From contig PALV01000002.1 of NCBI GenBank assembly GCA_002706685.1, forward strand, positions 124,001 through 188,000: 64,000 bases of DNA, written 5' to 3'. Position numbers and translations under genes: made by a program. The notes below the pieces were generated by a model that worked only from the letters and a program-made list of their open reading frames with translations, ran no database searches and was not told the origin of the DNA. Of this stretch, positions 1-8,211 are shown piece by piece. This DNA comes from Gammaproteobacteria bacterium. Lineage in GTDB: Bacteria > Pseudomonadota > Gammaproteobacteria > Pseudomonadales > Pseudohongiellaceae. Position 1 is the stretch's first letter. Every line of letters begins with the position of its first letter.

Positions 1-419
1 TCATGTGCATAGGCTACGGTGCGCCTGATGTCGTTGATATGCTGTTCCAGTGTTCTGCCCAGCTGCTCGCGGCAGTGTTTTTCGCTGCCTTTCGCCAGCA
101 GGTTGATCACCTTGCCGCCGGCATCGCGTACCCAGTTGACACTCAGCGTGTAATCCACAAAGCCAAGCACCTCGACTTTCTCCAACAGGCCTTCCTGCGC
201 CGCCCAGGCGTTAATATCTGCCACTGCCTGTTGCTCACCCGCAGAGACCCGGGCCGAGGCAACTTCAATACGGTCGACACGCAGCGCCTGCAGCAGTGAT
301 TTGGCAATCTGCAGCTTTTCCTTGGGCGTGAAGGAAACACTCTGTGTCTGCTCACCATCGCGCAGCGTGGTGTCCAGCAGGCGAATGTGGCGGCGGGTGT
401 CGTTGGCCGTGTCTGTCAT
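1..419 (-). CDS. cimA: Citramalate synthase-like HMGL-family enzyme, N-terminal part (runs off left edge)
   Basis: Condenses acetyl-CoA with an alpha-keto acid. Only the first ~139 residues are in the window, and the rest lies beyond position 1. The TIM-barrel start LLDTTLRDGEQ carries the catalytic Arg20-Asp21 pair, followed by DRIEVASARVS. From memory, the stretch aligns without gaps to Leptospira interrogans citramalate synthase. Leu85 (in VEVLGFVD) and Leu108 (in VINLL) fall where that enzyme has Leu81 and Leu104, which favour pyruvate over 2-ketoisovalerate. I therefore prefer citramalate synthase (threonine-independent isoleucine pathway) to isopropylmalate synthase; the C-terminal regulatory domain cannot be seen. 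leuB, whose product would serve the same pathway, lies 1.2 kb away on the same strand. The ATG at 419 has only a weak ribosome site. Confidence 0.75.
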   Translation of the reverse strand, partial: MTDTANDTRRHIRLLDTTLRDGEQTQSVSFTPKEKLQIAKSLLQALRVDRIEVASARVSAGEQQAVADINAWAAQEGLLEKVEVLGFVDYTLSVNWVRDAGGKVINLLAKGSEKHCREQLGRTLEQHINDIRRTVAYAH

Positions 420-487
420 GTGTTACGGGTCCCGGTACTGGTCTGGACGAGAGCGGCGATTCTATCAGAGTTTAAGTTTGTGGCGAA

Positions 488-1009
488 ATGACCGATAATG
501 AGGGCATGAGGACAAACAAACTGAAGCTGTCAATTTTGGCCCTGTTCCTGCTGCCGACGCTGGGTCTGACCCCGGTCGCAGGACAGGCGCAGAGTATTTC
601 CGGTAGCAGCACTGAGCTGCTCGACGAGCAGGAAATTGCCCGGTTGTGGTTGCCCGCCAGCTATGCGCATTTACAGGATCAGCTGGTTCTTGCAGCACGC
701 CGCGCAGCCCGTCACGAGGATTGTCAGGAAGTGTTGTACGGACGTCTGAATGAGTATCGTACAGAACGTGATGAGCCCTCGTTTACGATCATGTGCATGA
801 AGGATGTGCGCACCACCTTTGATCAGGTGTTTTTTGCCAGTGAGCTCGACGGCGAGTCACTGGATGAGCCGAGGCAGCAACCTACCTCTGAGGAGCTGGA
901 GCAGTTGCGTGGTCTGCTGCAGTCAGTGGCTCCGAATCGACGTGCTCCTGGCAGCGAAGATGACGCGGACGAAGCTGCAGTCGATATGACCCCGCCGGAA
1001 GTATTCTGA
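488..1009 (+). CDS. Exported hypothetical protein
   Basis: A 173-residue protein I do not recognise. The N-terminus has a basic stretch (RTNKLK), a hydrophobic core (LSILALFLLPTLGL) and a likely cleavage site near AGQAQS, so export to the periplasm is expected. The mature part is rich in Glu, Asp and Arg, has two cysteines (in HEDCQEV and IMCMK) that could form a disulfide, and ends in a low-complexity acidic tail. An alternative start is the ATG at 506, just before the signal peptide; neither start has a good Shine-Dalgarno sequence. It sits 4 nt upstream of the RDD gene, so the two are probably co-transcribed, and it is divergent from the citramalate synthase gene. Confidence 0.7.
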   Translation: MTDNEGMRTNKLKLSILALFLLPTLGLTPVAGQAQSISGSSTELLDEQEIARLWLPASYAHLQDQLVLAARRAARHEDCQEVLYGRLNEYRTERDEPSFTIMCMKDVRTTFDQVFFASELDGESLDEPRQQPTSEELEQLRGLLQSVAPNRRAPGSEDDADEAAVDMTPPEVF

Positions 1010-1013
1010 ACCC

Positions 1014-1577
1014 ATGAGCGATTCCCGTCAGGCGCCGGACTCCGGCGCCGCAGTCAAGTCAGGCAAAACCAAAATCGATCGCCGTCTGCTGGATGCAGCA
1101 GAAATCGCTGAGCTGCCGCGTGCAGGGCTGCTGCGGCGTCTGGCAGCGCTGCTGTACGATATGTTTCTGGTGGCGGCTATCTGGTTCTGTTTCGGCTACG
1201 TCCTGCTGTTTATCTTCGGCTTTTTTGCGGACAACACCAGTCAACTGGTGGATGGCGAAGTGGTTACGCACCCGGTGCTGTCTGCTCTGCAGTTTGTCAT
1301 GATGGTGAGTACTTCACTGGCGTTCTACGTGTGGTTCTGGTGCCGCAGTGGTCAGACGCTGGGCATGATTGCCTGGCGAATTCGGGTGCTGAGTCTGGAT
1401 AATCAGCCCTTGACTGCGCGGCAGGCGGTGACACGTTTTGTTGCCGCATGGCCAGCTTTCTGGCTGGCCGGGCTTGGGTATTTTTGGATGTACGTCGACC
1501 GGGATCGGGACGCCGTGCATGACAAGCTGTCGGGCAGCAAGGTGATCCTGCTACCCAAACATGCCAGACCGTTCTGA
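1014..1577 (+). CDS. RDD family membrane protein
   Basis: A 187-residue inner-membrane protein of the RDD family. The motif at about residues 40-49 (LLRRLAALLYD) is the family's conserved Arg and Asp at the start of the first membrane helix. Three hydrophobic segments follow, at about 50-72, 92-112 and 140-160. The typical GQTLGMIAWRIRV stretch and a closing RDRDAVHDKLSG motif are present. RDD proteins are poorly characterised and some are linked to ion exchange. The gene follows the exported hypothetical gene by 4 nt and ends convergent with leuB. Confidence 0.85.
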   Translation: MSDSRQAPDSGAAVKSGKTKIDRRLLDAAEIAELPRAGLLRRLAALLYDMFLVAAIWFCFGYVLLFIFGFFADNTSQLVDGEVVTHPVLSALQFVMMVSTSLAFYVWFWCRSGQTLGMIAWRIRVLSLDNQPLTARQAVTRFVAAWPAFWLAGLGYFWMYVDRDRDAVHDKLSGSKVILLPKHARPF

Positions 1578-1593
1578 CGGTCCGGGCCGCCTG

Positions 1594-2709
1594 TCAGGCT
1601 GAGGGTACAGGCAGCTTTCGCAGTGCCTCGACGACGCGGTCGCCAAATGCCTGGGTATCAATCATTTTGACGTCGCTGCCGGGTTTGGACAGATCCGGAG
1701 TCGAGTAGCCGTCGGCAAATACGCTTTGCATGGCGTGCCAGACGTTGCGTGATTCCTCGCGCATTCCAAAGCTCATCTCCAGCATCATCGCCACAGACCC
1801 GATCATCGAGTAAGGATTGGCGATATTCTTGCCCGCGATATCCGGAGCCGAACCATGAGAGGGCTCATAGTAGGCCTTCTCGTCACCGATACATGCTGAG
1901 GGCATCAGTCCCAGTGAGCCCAGAATGCCGCCACCCTGGTCGCTGAGAATGTCGCCGAACATATTTTCCATCACCATCACGTCAAATCGACCTGGGTTCA
2001 GGCAGAGGTAGGTCGCGGCGGCATCAACCAGAATGTGTTCGATCTTTACGTCCGGATAGTCCTTGCCAACTTCTTCAATGACCGTGTTCCACAGCACGCT
2101 CGACTTCAACACATTGCTCTTGTGGATGTTGTGCAGTACTTTTTTGCGGCTCTGTGCCGTTTCGAAGGCGACTTTGGCGATCTGACGAATCTGTACTTCG
2201 TCATACTCCAGAATCTCTTTGACATAACGAATGCCATCGGCCGTTGTGCCCGTTTCCTTCTCGCCGAAGTAAAGGCCACCAACCAGCTCACGGATGATCA
2301 TGATATCAATGCCGTCACCTATGATTTCTTTTTTCAGCGGCGAGAAATGCGCAAGACCCTGTGGCAGGAATACCGGGCGGAAGTTGGCGTAGGTATTGTA
2401 ACGACGGCGCAGTGGGAGCAGAGCGCCACGTTCGGGCTGCATATCGACCGGGATCTTCTGTGATTCCTGGTGGTTCAGACCAATCGGACCTTTCAGAATG
2501 GCATCTGCCTCATCACATACCTTCTGGGTCTGTTCCGGAAACGGGTGGCCGCACTCAAAATAGGCGCTGGCGCCAAAGGGCGTATGGATCAGGTCAAAGG
2601 TGACGTCATTGCGCTCGGCAACGAGTTCCAGCACCTTGACCGCTTCGCGCATGATTTCCGGGCCGATTCCGTCACCGTCGAGCAAGGCGACCTTGTAATG
2701 TTGAGACAT
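1594..2709 (-). CDS. leuB: 3-isopropylmalate dehydrogenase LeuB
   Basis: Oxidises and decarboxylates 3-isopropylmalate with NAD+ in leucine synthesis; the same enzyme type also acts on 3-methylmalate in the citramalate route to isoleucine. The 371-residue product has the family landmarks in order: LLDGDGIGPEI at the N-terminus, a GALLPLRRR substrate region, IIRELVGGLYFGE, VDAAATYL, ENMFGDILSD and EPSHGSAPDIAGK near the NAD site. The open frame extends 16 codons further upstream, but the ATG at 2709 is preceded by AGGA at a good distance and matches the family start, so I use it. leuC and leuD are not adjacent, unlike the common leuCDB arrangement. Confidence 0.96.
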   Translation of the reverse strand: MSQHYKVALLDGDGIGPEIMREAVKVLELVAERNDVTFDLIHTPFGASAYFECGHPFPEQTQKVCDEADAILKGPIGLNHQESQKIPVDMQPERGALLPLRRRYNTYANFRPVFLPQGLAHFSPLKKEIIGDGIDIMIIRELVGGLYFGEKETGTTADGIRYVKEILEYDEVQIRQIAKVAFETAQSRKKVLHNIHKSNVLKSSVLWNTVIEEVGKDYPDVKIEHILVDAAATYLCLNPGRFDVMVMENMFGDILSDQGGGILGSLGLMPSACIGDEKAYYEPSHGSAPDIAGKNIANPYSMIGSVAMMLEMSFGMREESRNVWHAMQSVFADGYSTPDLSKPGSDVKMIDTQAFGDRVVEALRKLPVPSA

Positions 2710-2829
2710 ATGAATTCCTGTATATAGATTAGGGCCCGGGCGGGCCTGCGTCCGCACGGGAATTTCAAAAAGGGCGTTAATTTAACACGGCAGGAGGGGG
2801 ATCGGAAGTTTGCTGACCGGTCCTGCCAA

Positions 2830-2955
2830 TCAGAATAGCTGCATAACCTGGCGGATAAAAATCAGTGCCAGAATTACCACCACGATATACGAGACTGTAT
2901 CGCTGACCTGAAAACCAAAAAACTTTTTAGGTTTGTCTTCGTTATTTTGTGCCAT
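2830..2955 (-). CDS. Small single-pass membrane protein (41 aa)
   Basis: A short frame below usual length cut-offs. The ATG at 2955 has AGGG about 6 nt upstream, and the stop is TGA. The product starts with a polar, lysine-rich stretch (MAQNNEDKPKKFFG), then FQVSDTVSYIVV leads into one membrane helix (about residues 19-36) and a short basic end. The charged cytoplasmic start followed by a single helix is typical of real small membrane proteins. It lies between cryptochrome and leuB on the same strand, 120 nt before leuB. I do not recognise the family and assign no function. Confidence 0.55.
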   Translation of the reverse strand: MAQNNEDKPKKFFGFQVSDTVSYIVVVILALIFIRQVMQLF

Positions 2956-3050
2956 GTCAGACCCTGCATCCTTGTCATACATGGAGCGTAGATTACACAA
3001 CATTGTCAATGCTTACTAGCACCGAATGGGGGGGATTTAGGGTATATCCC

Positions 3051-4406
3051 CTACGCAACCGGCCAATCGGCTGCATCAACCGAGTCCAGCTGGGTATTTG
3101 GCTGCTCAGGTGCCCAGTGCCGCACATAGTCTCCGTGAGGGTCGAACTGGGCCGTCTGTTTTTCAATATTGAAGTGTCGACCACCGCGAGGATCCACACC
3201 TACGCCTGCAATATATTGCCAGTTGCCCCAGTTTGACGCGACATCATAATCAACCAGCTGGTGCTCAAACCAGGCCGCGCCATAGCGCCAGTCCATGCCC
3301 AGTTCGTTGACAAAGCAACTGGCTGCAATCTGACGTCCCCGATTGGACAGGTAGCCAGTCGCCTTCAATTCCTTCATGCAGGCGTTTACCAGCGGCCAGG
3401 GCGTATTGCCATGACACCACTTCTGGTATCGCTCAGGATGCAGGCAGGCGTGCGGTGCCTGCTTGCGCAGGCCTTTCAGGCGGTACAGGCTGTCATGCTG
3501 TGCCAGCGCCAGCCAGTGAAAGTATTCACGCCAAAGCAGCTCCTGCAGCAGATGCTGACTGGATGCGGTGACACCGTTTCGCTCCTCGTGTTGCTGCAAC
3601 ATGTGTGCAGCACGGCGCACTGACAGACATCCCTGCGAGAGTGCCGCTGATAACCTGCTGGAGTTGTCCCTGCCAGACAGCGCGTTGCGTGTCTCCTTAT
3701 AGGTCATCGGCAACTCTGATTCGAAGTAACGCCTGGCATGACTGGAGGCAGCCGACTCACCCGGCGGGAAAGCGAGATCCGCGCTATTGTCGACGCCGGG
3801 GCGCTGACCGCCATTGGCTGCCAAAGGCGGCAGCGTTGGCAGCCAGGCGGGTAACGGGCTGCTTTCTACAACTCGCAGCGGCGGGCGGGGCAGCGAATCA
3901 GGTGTCTGAATGGGAAGTTGCGGCGGAAGATCCTGAGCCCGCTGGCGAAATGCCGCAAATCCCTGCTTCAGTGTGCTCAGTTCGGTGTCAATCTGTTCTA
4001 GCTCATAAAGCGTATTGTTATCTACCTGCACTATTTGCAGGTTGGGGAAACGAGACTGCAGATAGCTCAGAATCCGGCGCTCATCGCTGCCATTCTGACG
4101 ACTGCAGACCAGGCGGTTGACGGGGTGTCGGTCAATCAACTGGCTTAGCTGTTGTTCTGTGTAGCCGTACTTGATATCAAGGTATTGACCGCGGTCACGC
4201 AGGGATCGGCCCAGTTCGGCCAGTGACTCATTCAGGTAGCGCCAGCGATGCAGGCCCATTGAGCTGATATGATAGCGATGTGGCAGAAACCATCGCTGAT
4301 CAACACAATAAACACAAATTAATGCGTCGCTTTGTGAGGCCCGCAGCAGGGCCGGGTTGTCACTGAGTCGCAAATCATTCGTTATCCAGTACAAAGTTGT
4401 CGCCAT
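3051..4406 (-). CDS. Cryptochrome DASH (photolyase family)
   Basis: A flavoprotein of the photolyase/cryptochrome family, 451 residues. The N-terminal Rossmann-like domain begins TLYWITNDLRLSDNPAL and has the SSMGLHRWRYL element. The C-terminal helical FAD domain contains LLQELLWREYFHW, TGYLSNRGRQIAASCF, DWRYGAAWFEHQLVDYD and the pair NWGNWQYIAGVGVDPR with a following RHFNIEKQ. That last block (GVGxDPR, RHFNxxKQ) is characteristic of the DASH subfamily. Known members repair pyrimidine dimers in single-stranded DNA and may act as blue-light sensors; which applies here cannot be told. A variable Pro-rich linker lies at about residues 150-190. The gene stands alone. Confidence 0.92.
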   Translation of the reverse strand: MATTLYWITNDLRLSDNPALLRASQSDALICVYCVDQRWFLPHRYHISSMGLHRWRYLNESLAELGRSLRDRGQYLDIKYGYTEQQLSQLIDRHPVNRLVCSRQNGSDERRILSYLQSRFPNLQIVQVDNNTLYELEQIDTELSTLKQGFAAFRQRAQDLPPQLPIQTPDSLPRPPLRVVESSPLPAWLPTLPPLAANGGQRPGVDNSADLAFPPGESAASSHARRYFESELPMTYKETRNALSGRDNSSRLSAALSQGCLSVRRAAHMLQQHEERNGVTASSQHLLQELLWREYFHWLALAQHDSLYRLKGLRKQAPHACLHPERYQKWCHGNTPWPLVNACMKELKATGYLSNRGRQIAASCFVNELGMDWRYGAAWFEHQLVDYDVASNWGNWQYIAGVGVDPRGGRHFNIEKQTAQFDPHGDYVRHWAPEQPNTQLDSVDAADWPVA

Positions 4407-4537
4407 GTGATCGCGCCCATCGAGTAAATTGGGGTAAAATTGCGCCGCGCGGCAAGTTGCAGATCAAACCGGTGAATTTGGGTCTGTTCCGTGCAGATGT
4501 AGGGTATCACCGGTGCTTATGAATTTCAGGAGTAATT

Positions 4538-4972
4538 ATGAAGCAAGTGTACATCCCGGTTTTAACTGTATTGGGCACCGTAGCGGTCATTGGAATCGCC
4601 TGGATGAATCTGGATCTGCCTGATCAATCACGCGTTCATGCCTGTATTGGCGAGTGTTATGAGCAGTATGTAGCAGACAACGGTAACATTCTCGATCAGC
4701 AGCGTGCTGCCGCTGAGGCGGCTGCCTCTGCCAGTCCTGCAGAGCTTGGTGCGGCCACCTACGCCAGCTGTGCTGCCTGTCACGGCGCCAATGGCGGCGG
4801 TGGCATTGGCCCAGCCCTGGCTGGTCGCAGCCCGGACTTCATCGTGGAAGCGCTGACAGCCTATAAAAACCGGGAAGAGCGTGGCCCACAAAGTGCAATG
4901 ATGTACGCGACGGCGGCAGCACTGACCGACGACGAAATGCAGAATCTGGCAGCTTACATAGAGACACTGTAA
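4538..4972 (+). CDS. Membrane-anchored class I c-type cytochrome
   Basis: A 144-residue electron carrier on the periplasmic side of the inner membrane. Residues 4-24 form an uncleaved-looking hydrophobic anchor. The haem site is CAACH at about residue 78, with a later methionine (SAMMYATAAALTDDE) as probable sixth ligand. Between anchor and haem domain is an Ala-rich linker, preceded by a CIGEC pair (about residues 36-40) that is not part of a haem motif and could bind metal or form a disulfide. AGGAG precedes the ATG at 4538. It is divergent from the cryptochrome gene and has no oxidase genes beside it. Confidence 0.88.
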   Translation: MKQVYIPVLTVLGTVAVIGIAWMNLDLPDQSRVHACIGECYEQYVADNGNILDQQRAAAEAAASASPAELGAATYASCAACHGANGGGGIGPALAGRSPDFIVEALTAYKNREERGPQSAMMYATAAALTDDEMQNLAAYIETL

Positions 4973-4996
4973 GCCTGATACATGCCGGGCGCGATA

Positions 4997-5025
4997 GCCG
5001 TCTGTAGTGCAATTCTGCAGACGGC
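4997..5025. terminator. Hairpin between convergent genes
   Basis: An 11-bp stem (GCCGTCTGTAG against CTGCAGACGGC, one G-U pair) closes a 7-nt loop. It lies between the convergent cytochrome c and aldo/keto reductase genes and could stop transcription from both sides. No T-run follows on either strand, so intrinsic termination is uncertain. Confidence 0.4.
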
Positions 5026-5094
5026 CAAGCGAAAACCCCCATACCTGAGCCGATCCTTCCCTGGCCGCAGGTCCCTTCGTTAAACAGCCTATCG

Positions 5095-6060
5095 CTATAC
5101 CATTGGCAGCTCGTCGACGGTCGCAATCATGCGGCGTCGCATGGCTTCGTCGGGCAGGCGCCCGAGCATTGCACCGATATTGTCTTCCATATTGCCGGGC
5201 CTGCTGGTCGATGGAGTCGCGGCGGTGACCACAGGGTGGCTGAGCACAAATTTCAGGAAGAACTGCCCCCAGGTTGATGCATCGAATTCGCTGGCATACT
5301 CAGGTACTGGCCGGTCGCCAACGCGTGACCACAGACGTGTCCGGCCAAACGGCGCGTACACCAGCACGCCGATACCGCGTTCCTGGGCCAGCGGCAGAAT
5401 GGTTTCCTCAACGTCGCGGTTGTCGACAGCGTAATCAATACCGATAAAGTCCAGCGGCTGGCTGCGCATCACCTCAATCAGGTGATCGTACTGTCCAGGG
5501 AAAGTTGTTGTAATACCCATGTAACGAATGCGACCAGCCTCTTTGTATTCTCGCAGAATGCCGAGTTGTGTGTCCGGGTCACCCATATTGTGGACCTGGA
5601 TCAGGTCAATAACCGGCTTCGCTATGCGTTCAAAGGAGGTTTCAATCTGTTCGCGGGCGGCCTGTGGATCTGCGCTGCCGCCATCCCGGCCGGCGACATT
5701 GACTTTGGTTGCCCAGAACAGTGAGTCATTGATACCCAGTTCCTGGGCGATCTGGCCTGCCACTTCCTCCGATGCGCCGTAACTGGGAGCGGTATCAAAC
5801 ACACGCCCACCCAGAGAGTGCATGCGCTGCAATACGTCCCGAACAGCGCTGATATCTTCGCTGCGTGCCACCTGTGCAAAGGTGGCGGAGCTGCCCAGCC
5901 CGATGGCAGGCAGCATCTGTCCGGAAGATGGAATTGGTCGCATGATGGGTGACGCATTCTGCGCAAGTGCCAGAAAGGATGGCGATAAAGTCAGTGCCGC
6001 TCCGGCGCCAAGACTGGTACCGAGGAACTTGCGACGCGAAAGAACACGGTTGTTGCTCAT
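5095..6060 (-). CDS. Tat-exported aldo/keto reductase
   Basis: A 321-residue NAD(P)H-dependent reductase of the aldo/keto reductase superfamily. The N-terminus has a twin-arginine signal (LSRRKFLGTSLG), a hydrophobic stretch and a likely cleavage near LALAQNA, so it should be folded with cofactor in the cytoplasm and exported. The catalytic tetrad is visible: Asp and Tyr in FDTAPSYGASEEV, Lys in FWATKVN and His in LIQVHNMG. The cofactor-binding end is shorter than in classic members. The substrate is unknown. The gene is monocistronic, convergent with cytochrome c and separated by ~110 nt from the DUF938 gene upstream. Confidence 0.9.
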   Translation of the reverse strand: MSNNRVLSRRKFLGTSLGAGAALTLSPSFLALAQNASPIMRPIPSSGQMLPAIGLGSSATFAQVARSEDISAVRDVLQRMHSLGGRVFDTAPSYGASEEVAGQIAQELGINDSLFWATKVNVAGRDGGSADPQAAREQIETSFERIAKPVIDLIQVHNMGDPDTQLGILREYKEAGRIRYMGITTTFPGQYDHLIEVMRSQPLDFIGIDYAVDNRDVEETILPLAQERGIGVLVYAPFGRTRLWSRVGDRPVPEYASEFDASTWGQFFLKFVLSHPVVTAATPSTSRPGNMEDNIGAMLGRLPDEAMRRRMIATVDELPMV

Positions 6061-6168
6061 CAGACTACTCCGGTTTGTTTGAATGGTTATTCAGAGACCT
6101 GCGCAGGTCAGTTTACCCAGAGGGCTGATAACGCATCAACAAAAACCGGTTCGCCCGCCGGATACCAG

Positions 6169-6795
6169 TCAATTACGCCGGAAGATGACACTCAGATTGT
6201 TGGCAGGCATCTCAATTGTGTCTACCAGTTCAAGTTGATGCTGGCCTGCCAGTTGCACCACATCTTCAAGGTGCCGCACGCCCCACTGCGGATTTCTGCT
6301 TTGCAGGTCGGCATCAAAGGCTGCGTTGCTGTCTGCAGTATGGCGGCCCCCGCGCTGATAGGGGCCATACAGATACAGAATGCCACCAGCATTCAGTAAG
6401 GCCTCTGCATGGCGCATCAGACCCTGTGTGGCTGGCCAGGGACTGATGTGAATCATGTTGATGCAGGTGATGAGGTCCAGCGCGACAGGGTCCAGCCCGG
6501 CCAATGCCAGTTGCGCACTGGTCTGGGCAGGCTCGCCACTGATATCCAGCGGGAGTGGGGGCTGCAGCGCATCGATGCCCTGGTGTTCACGCCATTCGGC
6601 AATGCTCGACAGTGCCTCGGGTTTGATATCGCTTGGCCACCACTGCGCAACTGGCAGCTCGTGACTGAAGAAAATGGCATGTTCGCCAGTCCCCGCTGCG
6701 ATCTCGAGAGCCTTGTCGCCAGGTTTTACAAACGACTTCAGGACCTGACAGATTGGTTCGCGGTTACGCAGCGCCGATGGTGCACTCTGTCTCAT
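6169..6795 (-). CDS. DUF938 family SAM-dependent methyltransferase-like protein
   Basis: A 208-residue cytoplasmic protein. It starts RQSAPSALRNREPI, as DUF938 proteins do, and has the methyltransferase glycine loop EIAAGTGEHAIFF (about residues 31-43), a second acidic strand WWPSDIKPEAL, and ITCINMIHISPW with GGILYLYGPY later. The fold predicts S-adenosylmethionine binding; the substrate is not known for this family. Its ATG at 6795 overlaps the stop of the MAPEG gene (ATGA), which indicates translational coupling and a shared transcript. Confidence 0.88.
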   Translation of the reverse strand: MRQSAPSALRNREPICQVLKSFVKPGDKALEIAAGTGEHAIFFSHELPVAQWWPSDIKPEALSSIAEWREHQGIDALQPPLPLDISGEPAQTSAQLALAGLDPVALDLITCINMIHISPWPATQGLMRHAEALLNAGGILYLYGPYQRGGRHTADSNAAFDADLQSRNPQWGVRHLEDVVQLAGQHQLELVDTIEMPANNLSVIFRRN

Positions 6796-7181
6796 GCCGG
6801 CAAAAGCGCCATCACAGCAGCCACAATGGCACCGATCACAAGAAACAGATTGGGCAGCATGGTAAGCGCGAATCCAAGGCCTCGTGTCTTGGGGTCTTTT
6901 ACGTAGGCGATGGCATAGAGCTGGCGGCCGATGACAAAAATCAGGCCAAGTATGGCGGCATACAATGCACTGATACTGTTGGCGAACATGAAGATGGCCG
7001 GCAGGAAGATCACCAGGCTTTCCAGTGTGTTCATCTGAACCCGATAGTAACGCTCAAAGGTCGGGTCGCCCTGAACTGCTGGTGCGGGCACATTGTATTT
7101 TCCCCGAGCGCGTCCAACCTGTACGCCGAATACGATGTATTGCAGCAGTGCGACAGCAACGATCAACATTACCCATGCCAT
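6792..7181 (-). CDS. MAPEG family membrane protein
   Basis: A 129-residue membrane protein of the MAPEG family (microsomal glutathione S-transferase/eicosanoid-metabolism type). Four hydrophobic helices are evident, and the loop after helix 1 has ERYYRVQMNTLESLVIFLP, the family's conserved RxxxNxxE region for glutathione and membrane packing. Bacterial members may conjugate glutathione to lipophilic electrophiles. It is the first gene of a two-gene unit with the DUF938 gene, overlapping it by 4 nt. Confidence 0.9.
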   Translation of the reverse strand: MAWVMLIVAVALLQYIVFGVQVGRARGKYNVPAPAVQGDPTFERYYRVQMNTLESLVIFLPAIFMFANSISALYAAILGLIFVIGRQLYAIAYVKDPKTRGLGFALTMLPNLFLVIGAIVAAVMALLPA

Positions 7182-7251
7182 GATGGCTTCCCCTGTTGTT
7201 ATGTGATGGTGGCCCGATCATAAGGTCTGGCACGGGTATTCACAAGCGCGG

Positions 7252-8073
7252 TTAAAGTCCAAATCGTTCGCGGAGAAAGCGCGCAACACCGTCTTCATGG
7301 TGATGCCCGATGACAGCCGTGGCGGCGGCTTTGACCGGATCTTTGGCATTGCTGGTGGCGTAGCTCTCGTCAGCAATGGCAAACATGCTCAAGTCATTGT
7401 CGCTGTCGCCAAAACAGATCACCCGGGAGGCGCCCAGTTGCTCACGCAGTGCAGCAATTGCTGCCCCTTTGCTGGCTTCGCTGTGATGAATGTCAATCCA
7501 CTTGAGGGACTGGTCTTCCATGGCTGGTCCGGAATAGGCAACCAGCAGCGGTTCATTGGAGATGTTGTCGTTTACAAAGTCGACAGATTCATTTTGACCA
7601 ATCATGTTAATGTTGGTGATCTGTACGTCGTTCGGCATGGCCTGCAATGGTTTGACCGGCGTCTCCGAGCGGGCAGCGAACACTCCCAGCAGCCTTTCCT
7701 CAACCGAGTGTCGCACTGGCGGGTGGAAAATGGCGTGCTGGTGCTGCTTGTTGATGGTATGAACAAACGGCGTCAGATCTGCCTGGTCGGCGGCCGCCAG
7801 GATGTGTCTGGCCTCAACAATGGTCAGAAAGTTGCCCAGAGAAATGCTTTCCAGACGTGGATCCCATACCAGCACACCGTTGGTATAGACATGGGGCAGT
7901 CCGAAGCCATGATCGGCGATGATATCTTTGGCCGCATGCAGGTTGCGACCGGTCGCTACCGTGTAGGCAATACCGTTGCGTTCCAGCTCGCGCAGAGTGT
8001 CGCGCGTGAACACAGATATTCTGGAAGAATTATCCAGCAGCGTACCATCGAGATCAAAAACGAACAGTTCCAT
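7252..8073 (-). CDS. Cof-type HAD-superfamily hydrolase
   Basis: A 273-residue cytoplasmic phosphatase of the HAD superfamily, Cof (type IIB cap) subgroup, which usually dephosphorylates sugar phosphates or cofactors such as FMN or PLP. Motif I is FDLDGTLLD with nucleophile Asp at residue 6, motif II is TVATGRN, the motif III lysine is in HHSEASKGAA, and motif IV is CFGDSDNDLSMF. The open frame extends 18 codons upstream, but the ATG at 8073 places motif I at the usual distance from the start. It stands alone, divergent from the M20 gene. Confidence 0.9.
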   Translation of the reverse strand: MELFVFDLDGTLLDNSSRISVFTRDTLRELERNGIAYTVATGRNLHAAKDIIADHGFGLPHVYTNGVLVWDPRLESISLGNFLTIVEARHILAAADQADLTPFVHTINKQHQHAIFHPPVRHSVEERLLGVFAARSETPVKPLQAMPNDVQITNINMIGQNESVDFVNDNISNEPLLVAYSGPAMEDQSLKWIDIHHSEASKGAAIAALREQLGASRVICFGDSDNDLSMFAIADESYATSNAKDPVKAAATAVIGHHHEDGVARFLRERFGL

Positions 8074-8211
8074 AGCAAATACCGGGCTGCGGCCCACCAA
8101 GGACTCGCAAAACGATGATTGTAACAAAGCTCGCTGGATTTATCTGCCGCGCAGGGCTACGCTTTCTGGCAGTACCGGCAGATCAACAATGACAACTCAG
8201 GAGCCAGAACA

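Noticed and set aside
7297..8118. 273-codon open frame on the + strand
   Set aside because: Antisense shadow of the HAD hydrolase gene, whose four catalytic motifs are clear.
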